The notes: a model not told the origin generated them from the letters alone. Positions 16,517-26,291 are shown, numbered from the stretch's first letter. The stretch: DNA of 64,000 nucleotides from Limnospira fusiformis SAG 85.79 (GCF_012516315.1 NZ_CP051185.1:6019363-6083362), one strand, 5' to 3'. Translations and numbers: made by a program.

Positions 16517-17731
16517 TTATCGGCGGCGGGAACGACTCCGGGAACCAGACCGACTCCCGGAACTAGACCGACTCCGGGTAACTGTAGAAGGAAGACTTCT
16601 ATAGTTGGCTTTGACCCGCCTTTGGCGATAAAGAATAATTGTCTCGGGTTCTTCGGGTTCCATTTCTTCTGCTACCATTGAGGATGAGGTGGCTGATTGT
16701 TCGGTTTCCACGGGGTCTACTTCCAAGGTGGCGCGGATATCTCGGGCGAGATTAAATGCCAATTGCTTGAGGGCGGGTTCTTGGCTGTGGTTCAATAATT
16801 CGGCAGCTTTGCTGAAGTCGGCGGCGGCTTTTTCCAGGTGGTCGAGTTGATAATGAATTAACCCCCTATCTAAGTAGGCATTCGCTCGATTTGGGTCTAG
16901 GTCGATCGCTTTATTGTAATCGGTCAAAGCCTCTTCAAACCTCCCTAATTGCAGGTATTCTTCCCCGCGAAAATAGTATGGTTCAGGGCTTGACGAATTC
17001 ACCCGAATTGCTGTAGTATAATTGGAGAGGGCTGATTGGTGGCTGTCCATGGCTGCGTAGGCAAAACCTCGATTTAGGTAAGCCTCCATCAGGGCGGGAT
17101 TCAGTTCTACAGCCTGACTGAGAGTGACGATCGCAGCACTATAATTCCCGGCTTGGATTTTCTCCATGCCCCGATTGTTCAATTCTACCGCCTGGTGCGA
17201 TCGCATGACATATTGGCTCACCACCGCCAGATTGTCCCGATATTCTTTCAGTTTCCCCTGGGCTTCTGCAAAGGTGGAGGAGTGCTGGGGGATGCTTTCC
17301 AATTGGGCGATCGTCTGCTGCCATTTGCGTTGCGCCTCTTCCCAAACCGCAGGGGGGTGGGGGGGGTTCTGCACGAGTTGCGAGGCGGACATGGCTCGCG
17401 TGATGGCTTCCTGGTAATTTTGGCGGGCTTTTTGTTCGGGTTCCAGCTTTTGTTGAACAACCTGTAACTGGGAACGTAAAAAAGTCAGTTCTTCCAACTC
17501 GGACTGTCTGGGAAATTTCGGGGCATTTTCTAGGCGTGCGATCGCCCCTTGTAGGTGGTCATGAGCGGCAGAAAGACTATCGTAACCGGAGAGGGTTTCC
17601 ACCGCCCCCACGGAGTCTGTCAACAGTCGGGCTTGTGCGATCGCCTCCTGCTGCTGTTGTTTCACCCAGACCCCTGCACCCGCGACGATGGCGATCGCGA
17701 TCGATACACCCAAAACAGTTCGGTTTGCCAT
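16517..17731 (-). CDS. membrane-anchored TPR protein with Arg/Ser-rich tail
   Basis: 404 residues. A hydrophobic N-terminal helix (residues 5-22, VLGVSIAIAIVAGAGVWV) anchors it. Residues 30-170 look coiled-coil. TPR units lie about 180-330 (AVELNNRGMEKIQAGNY..., GFAYAAMDSHQSALSNY..., GEEYLQLGRFEEALTDY..., GLIHYQLDHLEKAAADF). The last 20 residues are almost only Arg, Ser and Gly. TPRs mediate protein-protein contacts; the partner is unknown. The basic tail is encoded by short CGGGAACCAGACCGACTCC-like repeats and may have expanded by slippage. Confidence 0.75.
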   Translation of the reverse strand: MANRTVLGVSIAIAIVAGAGVWVKQQQQEAIAQARLLTDSVGAVETLSGYDSLSAAHDHLQGAIARLENAPKFPRQSELEELTFLRSQLQVVQQKLEPEQKARQNYQEAITRAMSASQLVQNPPHPPAVWEEAQRKWQQTIAQLESIPQHSSTFAEAQGKLKEYRDNLAVVSQYVMRSHQAVELNNRGMEKIQAGNYSAAIVTLSQAVELNPALMEAYLNRGFAYAAMDSHQSALSNYTTAIRVNSSSPEPYYFRGEEYLQLGRFEEALTDYNKAIDLDPNRANAYLDRGLIHYQLDHLEKAAADFSKAAELLNHSQEPALKQLAFNLARDIRATLEVDPVETEQSATSSSMVAEEMEPEEPETIILYRQRRVKANYRSLPSTVTRSRSSSGSRSGSRSRSRRR

Positions 17732-17906
17732 GATATGATACCCCTACTATATGTCAATCCTACCATATCGGTTGTCCAGTAAGTCCCACCCCGAAATTGG
17801 GTAGAAAATCGACCGCCATTAATGATGGGGAAATCATGATTAATTGGATATATGATGGATTTGGTGCGTCAGTGACCCGACGAATCTTACCCAACTATCA
17901 TCAATA

Positions 17907-18518
17907 ATGGCTAAAGTCTCCCAAGAAGAACTAATTAAAGCAGCGATCGCAGGGGTTGCCGTGATCACCTTTCCCACAGACACAGTACCCGCCTTAGCAG
18001 CCCGTCCAGACAAGGCTGAAGCCATTTTTCAGACCAAACAACGCCCCCCCGATAAACCATTAATTTTGATGGGGGCTACAGCCGAAAGTCTATGGCAGTT
18101 TGTAGATAGCCTAGCCTGGGAATTAGAATGCTGGCAGCAAATCGCCCGTCAGTATTGGCCAGGAGCCTTAACCCTAGTGTTACCAGCATCTTCAGCAGTT
18201 CCCCCAGCCGTTAATCCCACCGATCCAACCACCATTGGTTTACGGGTTCCTAAGTGTGAAATTGCCCTAGAAATCCTCAAACGTACTGGCCCACTGGCTA
18301 CCACTAGCGCTAATCTTTCGGGACAACCACCCCTATTAACCACGGCTGATATAGATAGGCAGTTTCCAGAAGTTCTGACCTTAAAGGACGCTCCCCCAGA
18401 GTCAGGGTCTGCCATTCCCTCAACAGTAGTGCGGTGGACAAAAAACGGAGATTGGGAAATACTGAGGAGGGGTGGGGTAGAGTTTGTCAGCCCCTTGCCC
18501 AAATCCAGATTTAAATAG
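17907..18518 (+). CDS. Sua5/YciO/YrdC-family threonylcarbamoyl-AMP synthase
   Basis: 203 residues with the YrdC fold: ITFPTDTVPALAA near residues 22-34, KQRPPDKPLILM near 45-56 and GPLATTSANLSGQP near 128-141, which bind ATP, threonine and bicarbonate in TsaC/Sua5. The enzyme makes threonylcarbamoyl-AMP for the t6A modification of tRNAs reading ANN codons. The short form without a Sua5 C-terminal domain matches TsaC/YrdC length. It is convergent with nothing and is followed after about 80 bp by a kinase-like gene on the same strand. Confidence 0.88.
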   Translation: MAKVSQEELIKAAIAGVAVITFPTDTVPALAARPDKAEAIFQTKQRPPDKPLILMGATAESLWQFVDSLAWELECWQQIARQYWPGALTLVLPASSAVPPAVNPTDPTTIGLRVPKCEIALEILKRTGPLATTSANLSGQPPLLTTADIDRQFPEVLTLKDAPPESGSAIPSTVVRWTKNGDWEILRRGGVEFVSPLPKSRFK

Positions 18519-18600
18519 CATATATCAACCAGCCAGAGTATGTCACAATTCAAGGGGGAGTGCTGTTGTTAGACTGATCTCAACTAATCGTGACAAACTC

Positions 18601-19566
18601 ATGGGCTGGAATGAATTTATCTATTTGGGTGCAGGGCTGGGACTGGGTTGGTGGCTAGGTCAGCGCCAACTTTCCGGGGGGGGAATGAAACTCATGACCC
18701 CAAAACCGCCTTTGGCGAAAACTTCCCGATCGCCATTACCAGAGTCGGGGACCGGAGAATTGGATGCTATTAGCGATCCACAGGTGGCAGCCTTAGCCGA
18801 AAAATTGCAGCAGACGCGATTGGCTTATCATTTAGCCGTAGAAATGGCTCAGTTTAAGGCGGGTTTTTTAGCCCGTACCTCCCACGAGTTGCGATCGCCC
18901 CTAAATAGCATCATCGGCTTTTTACAGTTAATCCTTGCCGACCTATGCGAAAATCCACAAGAGGAAAGGGATTTTATCCAACAAGCCCATGATGCCACCC
19001 TGCGGATGATAGCGTTAATGGATGAGGTGATTATGGTGGCTAAAACCGAATATGGTAGCCAACAGATGAACCTGCAACCCCTGAAACTGGCTGAAATGTT
19101 GGCGGAGGTGGAACAACTCACCCACTTACAAGCGGCTAACCGCAGCATCCGCCTATCAATTATTCCCCCCGATCCGCAGGTATATGTAATTGGCGATCGC
19201 CCTCGCCTCAAGCAAGTTTTACTCAGTCTGGTCGATGGTGCGATCGCTGGGATGGAGTCTGGGAAGGTCCAAGTTTCCACCCACGTCGCCTCAGAGTCTG
19301 GCTATGTTCACATTTGGATTGATGACCAACGCCCCATCAGCGCCTGGAGTGAGTCCTGGGATTTACTCGAGTCTACCCTAAAATCCCCAGCCAGCAACAG
19401 CACCAACATTGACCCAACTGATATAGCCCTTTCGCCGGGGATGCGTCTATTAATGAATCAGACCCTATTGGGGTTGATGAATGGGCGCTTAGACGTGGTA
19501 GCAGTGCCGCCAGATTCAGAAAACAGAAATTTCACCCGCACTCAATGTTCCCTTCCCCTGGGCTGA
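18601..19566 (+). CDS. histidine-kinase-like protein with degenerate ATPase domain
   Basis: 321 residues from ATG 18601; a frame open from 18484 overlaps the previous gene and is not credible as the start. After a membrane-associated N-terminus (FIYLGAGLGLGWWLGQ), a HisKA dimerisation helix with the phospho-acceptor motif SHELRSPLNSIIGF lies near 98-111. The C-terminal half has the outline of a HATPase domain, but the N-box Asn is replaced (LVDGAIAG where LVDNAI is usual) and no DxGxG is found (DDQRP instead). It may be a phosphorylatable scaffold or pseudokinase rather than an active sensor kinase. No regulator is adjacent. Confidence 0.8.
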   Translation: MGWNEFIYLGAGLGLGWWLGQRQLSGGGMKLMTPKPPLAKTSRSPLPESGTGELDAISDPQVAALAEKLQQTRLAYHLAVEMAQFKAGFLARTSHELRSPLNSIIGFLQLILADLCENPQEERDFIQQAHDATLRMIALMDEVIMVAKTEYGSQQMNLQPLKLAEMLAEVEQLTHLQAANRSIRLSIIPPDPQVYVIGDRPRLKQVLLSLVDGAIAGMESGKVQVSTHVASESGYVHIWIDDQRPISAWSESWDLLESTLKSPASNSTNIDPTDIALSPGMRLLMNQTLLGLMNGRLDVVAVPPDSENRNFTRTQCSLPLG

Positions 19567-19637
19567 TTTTTAGCAATTACAGCTTAATGCGATCGCGATC
19601 GTTGGCGGGGGGGATGGGCTATCGGTGATTGAGGGAC

Positions 19638-20522
19638 TCAACTGAGAAGAGTGCCGCCAATCATACCAGCCAGCAAAATCCAACCGATGATCACATTATC
19701 ACGGAACATTTTGCCGTAAATCTCCCGAGAAATCTCTGGGTTTCGCAGTTGCCAATACTGACGCGCCCATAGAATCACCACTATAGCTAAAGCCAGCCAA
19801 GAAACAGGGTGCAGGTGCATTTGTAAGTCTACCCCCAACATCAAAGCCGCTGTACCCAGGAAAAATAAACCCACCGCATTCGGTGCAAAGTCCCCAAAAA
19901 ATAGGGCGCTGGAGTTGATGCCCAATCGGCGATCGTCTTCGCGATCGCTCATAGCATAAACCGTATCAAACCCCAAGGTCCATAATACCGTCGCCCCCCA
20001 TAGTAAACCCGTAGAGGCTTCTAGGCTACCATTGGCAGCACTCCAGCTAATTAAAACCGCAAATCCCCAGGCGATCGACAAAACCAATTGAGGGACTGGA
20101 AACACCCGTTTAGCTAAGGGATAGCAGATAATCACCGGAACCGCCGCCACAGACAACCAGAAACTGAGGGGATTAAGATATAGCGCCAACCCGAAAGCAC
20201 AAGCAAACGCCACCAACCCCACCACAACACCAGTTTTAATCGTGAGGGCGCGACTCGCCAAGGGACGGTTACGGGTTCTTTCCACTTCCGGGTCAATGTT
20301 TCTATCCCATAAATCATTGACCACACAGCCAGCCGCACTGGTGGCTAGGCTACCAAAGACAATCACCAAAATCAGAGTTAAAGGCGGGGTTCCCCCTGTC
20401 GCTAAAAATATCGCCCAGAGGGCTGGAATCATTAAGATTAACCGTCCCGCTGGCTTATCCCACCGCAGCAGACGGACAACACTTAGCCAGGTAGGTTGTG
20501 GTTGATTCGCTTCTGTCACCAT
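19638..20522 (-). CDS. UbiA-family 4-hydroxybenzoate polyprenyltransferase
   Basis: 294 residues, eight to nine membrane helices. The two metal and diphosphate-binding motifs are present: NDLWDRNIDPEVERTRNRP near residues 68-86 and YAMSDREDDRRLG near 190. UbiA enzymes attach a polyprenyl chain to an aromatic acceptor; in cyanobacteria this member serves plastoquinone synthesis with 4-hydroxybenzoate. Length and motifs are normal. It is transcribed away from the TPR gene at 20922, leaving a 400-bp divergent region. Confidence 0.88.
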   Translation of the reverse strand: MVTEANQPQPTWLSVVRLLRWDKPAGRLILMIPALWAIFLATGGTPPLTLILVIVFGSLATSAAGCVVNDLWDRNIDPEVERTRNRPLASRALTIKTGVVVGLVAFACAFGLALYLNPLSFWLSVAAVPVIICYPLAKRVFPVPQLVLSIAWGFAVLISWSAANGSLEASTGLLWGATVLWTLGFDTVYAMSDREDDRRLGINSSALFFGDFAPNAVGLFFLGTAALMLGVDLQMHLHPVSWLALAIVVILWARQYWQLRNPEISREIYGKMFRDNVIIGWILLAGMIGGTLLS

Positions 20523-20921
20523 TATTATTTAAACCGCTCCAAAGCCAATTTTAATTAACATCGGGTAAATATTCCCTATCAAAAAATATAATTGCAGCCT
20601 TGAGGGTTGTCTCGGCTTGGCTACAGACCCCGAACTTGATGCGATCGCCTTTTGAGATATGTTGAGTATTTGTTCCGGATTTCTCCGTGTTCCAGTGCTT
20701 TATTTGTTCAGGCGGCTTGCTGACTGACTGTCCTCGTTTTCCGCCCTTTAGCTGACTTCATTCTGGCGGGGTGCGCGGATCTTCAGAGCTAATTAAGAAT
20801 TATTCTTGCATATTGGGCGACTGATGGTATAAAAAAGAAGACTCGCTCTCGTTTTTTCCCTCACTGGGGGTCAAGTGGGGTCGGTCCAATCGCTTATTCA
20901 TACTCACACTGATAATAAACC
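20523..20921. other. divergent intergenic region with a possible promoter
   Basis: The 400 bp between ubiA and the secreted TPR gene hold no coding frame. A candidate sigma-70 promoter for the TPR gene has TTGCAT at 20807-20812 and TATAAA at 20828-20833, spacing 15 bp, slightly short. An AAGAAGACTCGCTCTCGTTT segment follows. Nothing else is recognised. Confidence 0.35.
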
Positions 20922-22034
20922 GTGTTCAAGACAACTAAACTACTGGTTAGCAATGTTTTACTGGCGATCGCTGCCACTGTGTTTGTAGTTCCTGCCGTGG
21001 CACAACCTCCCCAGATTTTAGCTCAAGCCACCTCCCAGGCGAACATCAATCAACTTAATGACCTGCTCCAAAAGGGGCGAGATCTCGTTAATAGTGGCAA
21101 TATGGATGAAGCCCTCAATGTTTACCTTCAAGCCGTCCAGCTAGACAGCAGTGATGCTAAAATATATTCGGCTCTCGCCTATGTACAGGCCTTGCGGGGA
21201 GACTTTGAGGCGGCTGCTAAATTTTATCGGGACGCTATTACCCTCGATCCTCAAAATGCAGATTTTTACTACGGTTTGGGTTATACCCTAGCCCGGTTGC
21301 AAGACTACCCAGCAGCAGCACAAGCCTATCGGCGCGCTACCCAATTACAGAGAGATAACATTAATGCTCACCTGGGGTTAGCAGCCAGTTTATTTAGACA
21401 GCAAGACTATAGGGGAGCCATTCAAGCCTATCAAGCCGCCCTGGCTTTGGAACCTAATAGCTGGGAAGCTAACGCATCTATGGGAATGGCTTGGTTAAGA
21501 CAAGGAAATGCTTCCCAATCTCTACAATTTCTACAACAGGCGATGGAGTTGGCTCCTAATCAGCCTAATATTTATCTGAAACTGGGTATAGCTTATTTGG
21601 AACAAGGCGATCGCACCGCCGCCCTCGATGCTTTTCAAGAGGCGGCGCGACTGTCTCCTTTTAATGGTGAAATTCAGTTCCAAATTGGGGAAATATTCCG
21701 CCTTCAAGAGAATTTTGAGGGTGCGATGCAAGCCTATCAACAAGCCTTAGCTATGGAACCGGATCTAGTGGCAGCTAATATGGCGATCGGTGAAATTCAG
21801 CTAAGATTAAGAGACTATATTGGTGCGATCGTCAGTTTCCGACGCGCCGCCGATCGCTTTGCTGACCAACCATCAGTTCACTATTATTTAGGTCTAGCCC
21901 TGAAAGAACGCGGAGGTCGAGAACCCCAGGCGATCGCCTCCTTTAGAAAAGCCCGCGAACTCTATGAGAAACAAGGCGATCGTGAAGGTGTCAGACAAGC
22001 CGAAGCCGCCTTGAGAGAACTCGAAGCTAATTAA
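20922..22034 (+). CDS. exported TPR-repeat protein
   Basis: 370 residues from a GTG start at 20922. A signal peptide is evident (KLLVSNVLLAIAATVFVVPAVAQ). About eight 34-residue TPR units follow from residue 40 (for example GRDLVNSGNMDEALNVYLQA, GYTLARLQDYPAAAQAYRRA), with an unstructured-looking end. It probably works as a periplasmic protein-interaction scaffold. A promoter candidate lies 90 bp upstream. Confidence 0.82.
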   Translation: MFKTTKLLVSNVLLAIAATVFVVPAVAQPPQILAQATSQANINQLNDLLQKGRDLVNSGNMDEALNVYLQAVQLDSSDAKIYSALAYVQALRGDFEAAAKFYRDAITLDPQNADFYYGLGYTLARLQDYPAAAQAYRRATQLQRDNINAHLGLAASLFRQQDYRGAIQAYQAALALEPNSWEANASMGMAWLRQGNASQSLQFLQQAMELAPNQPNIYLKLGIAYLEQGDRTAALDAFQEAARLSPFNGEIQFQIGEIFRLQENFEGAMQAYQQALAMEPDLVAANMAIGEIQLRLRDYIGAIVSFRRAADRFADQPSVHYYLGLALKERGGREPQAIASFRKARELYEKQGDREGVRQAEAALRELEAN

Positions 22035-22197
22035 CTGGAATTCCCAACCCAGGTAGGAGCCTAAGCGTCCCTACCTGTTGTATATGGTTGACTAATTCTG
22101 AGCTAATTAGTTATGATCATCCCATGGGATCGGAACCGAACAATGATTGCCACGGTCAAATGTAATAATTAGTTTTAGTTTTTGGTGAGGAAGCATC

Positions 22198-22824
22198 ATG
22201 GGTAAACTGAATAATCTTCAACAGCTATCCGAAAAAGTAGCACTAGCCAGCCTAGGAATTGGGATGTTGCTAGTGGGAGGACAACAGCCTTTAATGGCAT
22301 CAAGTCCAACTGCTGAACCAACCCTTTCTGCTAGTGGTTCAGCACCGCGTATTTATCCTTACCAAAGTCTTTTGAATCCTGATGTACCTCCCCTCGATGA
22401 CCCTTCCAAATTTTTACCCCTCGGAGAACAACAAGCACAACTAAAATTAGTTCTCCGTTTGGGAGAACGTCGGGTTTATGTATATCGAGGTGAGAGTCAA
22501 ATAGCAAGCTATCCCGTAGCCGTAGGAAAACCCGGTTGGGAGACTCCCACCGGAACTTTCCAAGTTACTGAAAAAGTCGAAAATCCTCAGTGGCAAAATC
22601 CCTGGACAGGAGAAGTGCGCCCCGCCGGACCAAATAGCGCCCTAGGTTTGCGCTGGATTGGATTTTGGCATGATGGCAAGGATGCGATAGGATTTCATGG
22701 AACCCCGACAGTCAACTCCATTGGACAGGCGGCTTCTCATGGTTGCGTTCGGATGCGGAATGAGGATATAGTGGCGCTATTTGAAAAGGTGGAAATGGGG
22801 ACTGTGGTTATGGTGCTTCCCTAG
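22198..22824 (+). CDS. L,D-transpeptidase (YkuD family)
   Basis: 208 residues with an N-terminal hydrophobic export segment (VALASLGIGMLLVGGQQ). The YkuD domain covers about residues 78-205 and ends with the catalytic signature FHGTP...ASHGCVRMRNEDI, containing the nucleophilic Cys and the two His. Such enzymes form 3-3 peptidoglycan cross-links or attach proteins to the wall in the periplasm. The start is preceded by GGTGAGGAAGC, a good ribosome-binding site. Confidence 0.9.
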   Translation: MGKLNNLQQLSEKVALASLGIGMLLVGGQQPLMASSPTAEPTLSASGSAPRIYPYQSLLNPDVPPLDDPSKFLPLGEQQAQLKLVLRLGERRVYVYRGESQIASYPVAVGKPGWETPTGTFQVTEKVENPQWQNPWTGEVRPAGPNSALGLRWIGFWHDGKDAIGFHGTPTVNSIGQAASHGCVRMRNEDIVALFEKVEMGTVVMVLP

Positions 22825-22938
22825 GCTAGTTTCGGGATCTTCCCTAGTTCCGGCAGCGGGTTGCTACTCCAAACGGAAACCGACCGCCCCCCAGGGGGAA
22901 GTCGGTAAGAGTTAGGATCAACAATGGAACTGTGGGAT

Positions 22939-23058
22939 TTATTTTTTCATAAAGGCTTGGGCTTGACTGATCGCCGCACTACCGATTTTAAACAAAGCCC
23001 AGCCGCCAGCAACGATCAACGGTAACAAAACCACAACAATCCGAAGATCCAAATCCAT
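22939..23058 (-). CDS. psbY: photosystem II protein Y
   Basis: A 39-residue protein starting MDLDLRIVVVLLPLIVAGGW and continuing ALFKIGSAAI, the single-helix signature of PsbY, a small manganese-related subunit at the edge of photosystem II near cytochrome b559. An excellent Shine-Dalgarno (AGGAGGAG) lies 6-8 nt upstream of the ATG. The length is typical of cyanobacterial PsbY. It is divergent from rbfA. Confidence 0.92.
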   Translation of the reverse strand: MDLDLRIVVVLLPLIVAGGWALFKIGSAAISQAQAFMKK

Positions 23059-23373
23059 TTGCTCTCCTCCTGAATTTTTAAAGAAATCTTTATATTCCTA
23101 TTTGTACCGCATTTTTGCCAATGCCTCAAGGGGTTAGCCAGTAATTATCATTTTAGTCAAAACCTGTTCCAGTCCACAAAGCCCTGTTTGACATCCTCAG
23201 ATCTCAAACGATCGCCTTCTCCGTCGCAATTGATAGAACTGATGTAAACTTAGATTTAGGCATAATTTCAGAATCAGACCACCAGGAGTTGATCCCAGAG
23301 GAGACTAATGCCTCGAAAATTGCCTGATTCTGTCGATGTGCATAATTGATCTATGCTTGAGGGGGTAATGGTC

Positions 23374-23787
23374 ATGGCTACAGATCGTCGCGTTTCCCGC
23401 GTGGCTTCACTGATTAAACGGGAGGTTAGCCAAGTATTGCTCTACGACATCAAAGACGATCGCGTGGGAATTGGAATGGTCAGTATTACCGAAGTTGAAG
23501 TGTCCGGGGATTTGCAACACGCTAAAATTTTTGTGAGTATCTATGGGACCGAAGAAGCACGCCGCTCAACTATGGAAGGGTTGCGATCGGCAACTGGCTA
23601 TATTCGTTCCCATTTAGGAAAGCATATCCGTTTACGACGTACTCCAGAAGTGGTGTTTCTCGAAGATCGTTCCCTTGAACGTGGGGATAAAATTATTGAG
23701 CTGTTAAATCAGATTTCTCACGAACACAAAAACTCAGATACAGCCGGGGATACCACTCAGGAAGATGACCCGGAAGCACAACAGTAA
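23374..23787 (+). CDS. rbfA: ribosome-binding factor A
   Basis: 137 residues from ATG 23374 ([20 protein letters not shown]), which matches the family N-terminus and has GAGGGGGTAATGG upstream; an in-frame start at 23353 adds seven residues. The KH-like fold motifs are seen: [29 protein letters not shown] and RKTPE-like [11 protein letters not shown]. RbfA binds 16S rRNA and helps mature the 30S subunit, notably in the cold. A glycosidase gene follows after 25 bp and may be co-transcribed. Confidence 0.93.
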   Translation: MATDRRVSRVASLIKREVSQVLLYDIKDDRVGIGMVSITEVEVSGDLQHAKIFVSIYGTEEARRSTMEGLRSATGYIRSHLGKHIRLRRTPEVVFLEDRSLERGDKIIELLNQISHEHKNSDTAGDTTQEDDPEAQQ

Positions 23788-23812
23788 CTCACGCAAAGGT
23801 AATTCATAATCA

Positions 23813-25387
23813 ATGAGTGTACTCTCGTCCCAGGTGGCTCAAATGGTGGTCGTGCGTGCTAGTGGTCATCTGTTTGACCACCAAATTCGCTATCCGGCTT
23901 GGGAACCGGGACGCGATCGCCTCCAATACTGGTTACAGGAATTAGGGGTCGGTGGAGTCATTTTTGTTGATGGTAGCGCGGCGGAAATGGCTGCTAGAAC
24001 TAAATTGCTTCAGTCCTGGGCGAAAGTCCCCCTATTTTTGGCTGCGGATATTGAGGAGGGAGTAGGACAGCGTTTTGCTGGGGCGACTTGGTTTCCACCA
24101 CCAATGGCTTTGGGGTCGATCGCTAATCATAACCTAAGTCTGGCTGAGGATTATGCGGAAAAAATGGGGGCTATTACCGCCTCGGAGGCTCTGGCTATAG
24201 GCTTAAATTGGGTTCTGGGTCCGGTGGTGGATGTTAATAACAATCCTGATAATCCCGTGATTAATGTGCGCTCTTTTGGGGATAATCCAGAAACCGTTAG
24301 TAATTTAGCCAGCGCCTTTATCCGGGGTTGTCAAAAATACCCCGTCCTAACTACGGCGAAGCATTTTCCCGGTCATGGAGATACAGCCGTAGATTCCCAT
24401 ATTGAGTTACCAATGTTACCTCATTCGGCGGAGAGGTTGGCAAGGGTTGAGTTACCCCCCTTTCAAAGGGCGATCGCTGCTGGGGTTGATAGTGTCATGA
24501 GCGCTCACTTATTGATTCCGGCTTGGGATAGGGAACTACCTGCTACCTTATCCCCGAAAATTTTGACCGAAAAATTGCGACAGGAATTGTGCTTTGACGG
24601 GTTGATTGTTACTGATGCTTTGGTCATGGGGGCGATCGCCCGTGGTTACAGTTTAGCGAGTAGCTCCGTATTGGCAGTAAAGGCCGGGGCTGATATCCTA
24701 TTAATGCCTGAAGATCCCGAAGTCACTATTCGCGCCATAGTACAAGCCGTCGAAAATGGTGAGATTTCCCCAGAAAGGATAGCTGCTTCTTGCGATCGCA
24801 TCAATAAAGCCAAGGAGAAAATTTCTACCCGTCAGGTTTCTGACCTAAATTTGGATTCTTTATCGACTCCAATCGCTGTTGAAACTGTAAGTTTGATTTT
24901 GCAACAGTCCCAGGTTAGCCCCCGGTTAGACCTTCAGCCCCCCATAGCGCCACCAAACAATCTACAACCAGCCGAGTGGCGGAATTTGGTGATTGTCGAT
25001 GATTTGCTTTCCTGTCGGTTTCTGGGACATCATACCCCGGCGATCGCTTATCCCGCCAAATTGGGCTGGAAATTACAACTTATCGATCGCAATAGTGGGA
25101 CCAACCCAGCCGCCGAAACCGGATTTTCCCCCACTTTGCTACAGTTATTTATTCGCGGTAATCCTTTTGGCTGGACTGCTGGATTAACTGAAATAGCCAG
25201 GGTTTGGTTTAAAAAATTGTTAAAAACTGGGGAACTCAAGGCACTGGCGATTTATGGTAGTCCGTATACTCTCCAAGAGTTTTTGCCCGAAATTCCCGAT
25301 GATGTGCCATTCGTGTTTTCATACGGCCAAATTCCCCCAGCCCAGGCGATCGCCTTAGAAAGTCTCTTCCCGTGCGTCAAAGCATAA
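23813..25387 (+). CDS. glycoside hydrolase family 3 protein (beta-N-acetylhexosaminidase type)
   Basis: 524 residues. The catalytic TIM barrel (about 1-330) has the NagZ-type signature KHFPGHGDTAVDSH near residue 183, with the catalytic His and Asp, and the nucleophile in LIVTDALVMGAI near 265. NagZ-like enzymes remove N-acetylglucosamine from recycled peptidoglycan fragments. A further C-terminal domain of about 180 residues makes it longer than minimal NagZ and resembles two-domain cyanobacterial members. It follows rbfA at 25 bp on the same strand. Confidence 0.87.
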   Translation: MSVLSSQVAQMVVVRASGHLFDHQIRYPAWEPGRDRLQYWLQELGVGGVIFVDGSAAEMAARTKLLQSWAKVPLFLAADIEEGVGQRFAGATWFPPPMALGSIANHNLSLAEDYAEKMGAITASEALAIGLNWVLGPVVDVNNNPDNPVINVRSFGDNPETVSNLASAFIRGCQKYPVLTTAKHFPGHGDTAVDSHIELPMLPHSAERLARVELPPFQRAIAAGVDSVMSAHLLIPAWDRELPATLSPKILTEKLRQELCFDGLIVTDALVMGAIARGYSLASSSVLAVKAGADILLMPEDPEVTIRAIVQAVENGEISPERIAASCDRINKAKEKISTRQVSDLNLDSLSTPIAVETVSLILQQSQVSPRLDLQPPIAPPNNLQPAEWRNLVIVDDLLSCRFLGHHTPAIAYPAKLGWKLQLIDRNSGTNPAAETGFSPTLLQLFIRGNPFGWTAGLTEIARVWFKKLLKTGELKALAIYGSPYTLQEFLPEIPDDVPFVFSYGQIPPAQAIALESLFPCVKA

Positions 25388-25817
25388 AGCGTATCCTTTC
25401 CCCAATGGTTGATCCCGTGCGTGTGCACCCCACGCACATAATGAAAAATCTGTGCCATACTAAAACCGGGAAAACTAAATCAATGGTTTTTCCCGATTCC
25501 ATAGACTCTTGTTTATAGAATGTGTAGTTTTGGACTAATGGGCGCACTGGCTATCCTGTGGGTTATGGCTTCCGTAACCCACTAACCAGTATCATCTCCT
25601 AGGTCAGACAACTTGCTGATTTAATCAAGTCCACCGTCAAAACTGCCCAGAGTCCCCCAAATCCGGGAGATTAGTCGTTTTGATTATATTTATCAAAGTT
25701 TCCAGGTAAATTGTATTCACTTATACTGAAAAAAAACCCTTCCCTAAATCTCGATTTTGGATTATATTGATACCAATGCCAAAAATAATCAGGCAAGCAA
25801 CCCCATGAGGGCGAAAT
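25388..25817. other. intergenic region with two hairpins
   Basis: A hairpin GTGCGTG/CACGCAC (25417-25437), 30 bp after the hydrolase stop, could act in termination although it lacks a T-run. A second hairpin GTGGGTTA/TAACCCAC (25558-25582) has a nine-base loop. No coding frame is seen. The last 80 bp contain A-rich tracts preceding the DUF4327 gene. Confidence 0.5.
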
Positions 25818-26042
25818 ATGACTTACACCACCGTTCAATACTCACTTGACGTCATTAAAGACGAAGTACGCAATCTCCTACATAAAGGTATGATCAGCCG
25901 TCAGCAGCCGATCTATACATTGTGCCAGTACATTCCAGCTAGGGAGTGGGCTTGCATCGAGTACGAACTGGAGGCGTTTAACTTCCTCCTGCGTGACCGC
26001 ATAGGCGATCTGGTTGGCCGTGAAAAGTGGGACAACGACTAA
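25818..26042 (+). CDS. DUF4327 family protein
   Basis: 74 residues, starting MTYTTVQYSLDVIKDEVRNL and containing QPIYTLCQYIPAREW and FLLRDRIGDLVGRE.W. This matches my knowledge of DUF4327, a small soluble family restricted to cyanobacteria with no established function. Length is as expected. It lies alone between the hydrolase and thiC, with AGGGCGAAAT before the start. Confidence 0.8.
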   Translation: MTYTTVQYSLDVIKDEVRNLLHKGMISRQQPIYTLCQYIPAREWACIEYELEAFNFLLRDRIGDLVGREKWDND

Positions 26043-26291
26043 GGTTTAACTAGCTTTCGGGTACAATGTTAGAAATTTACGTCACAGTCCGACCTGGGAC
26101 TGAAAGTTGGGGCTCCCAGCCCTGCCCTACTGGGGCGACTTTAAATAAAAGATATAACCAGTGGGTGGTTTGACCGAAATTCCAAACCGCCCAGTTAGCA
26201 AGCGATTTTAAGATCCAATCCGGTTCAGGATAAATAAACCCAGACCGCCAATATAATCCCAAGGCGGAACAGGTTGGTTTACCCTAACCCG

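Noticed and set aside
26077-26262. 61-codon minus-strand frame between DUF4327 and thiC
   Set aside because: No ribosome-binding site, no family resemblance, and it overlaps probable transcript-end hairpins.
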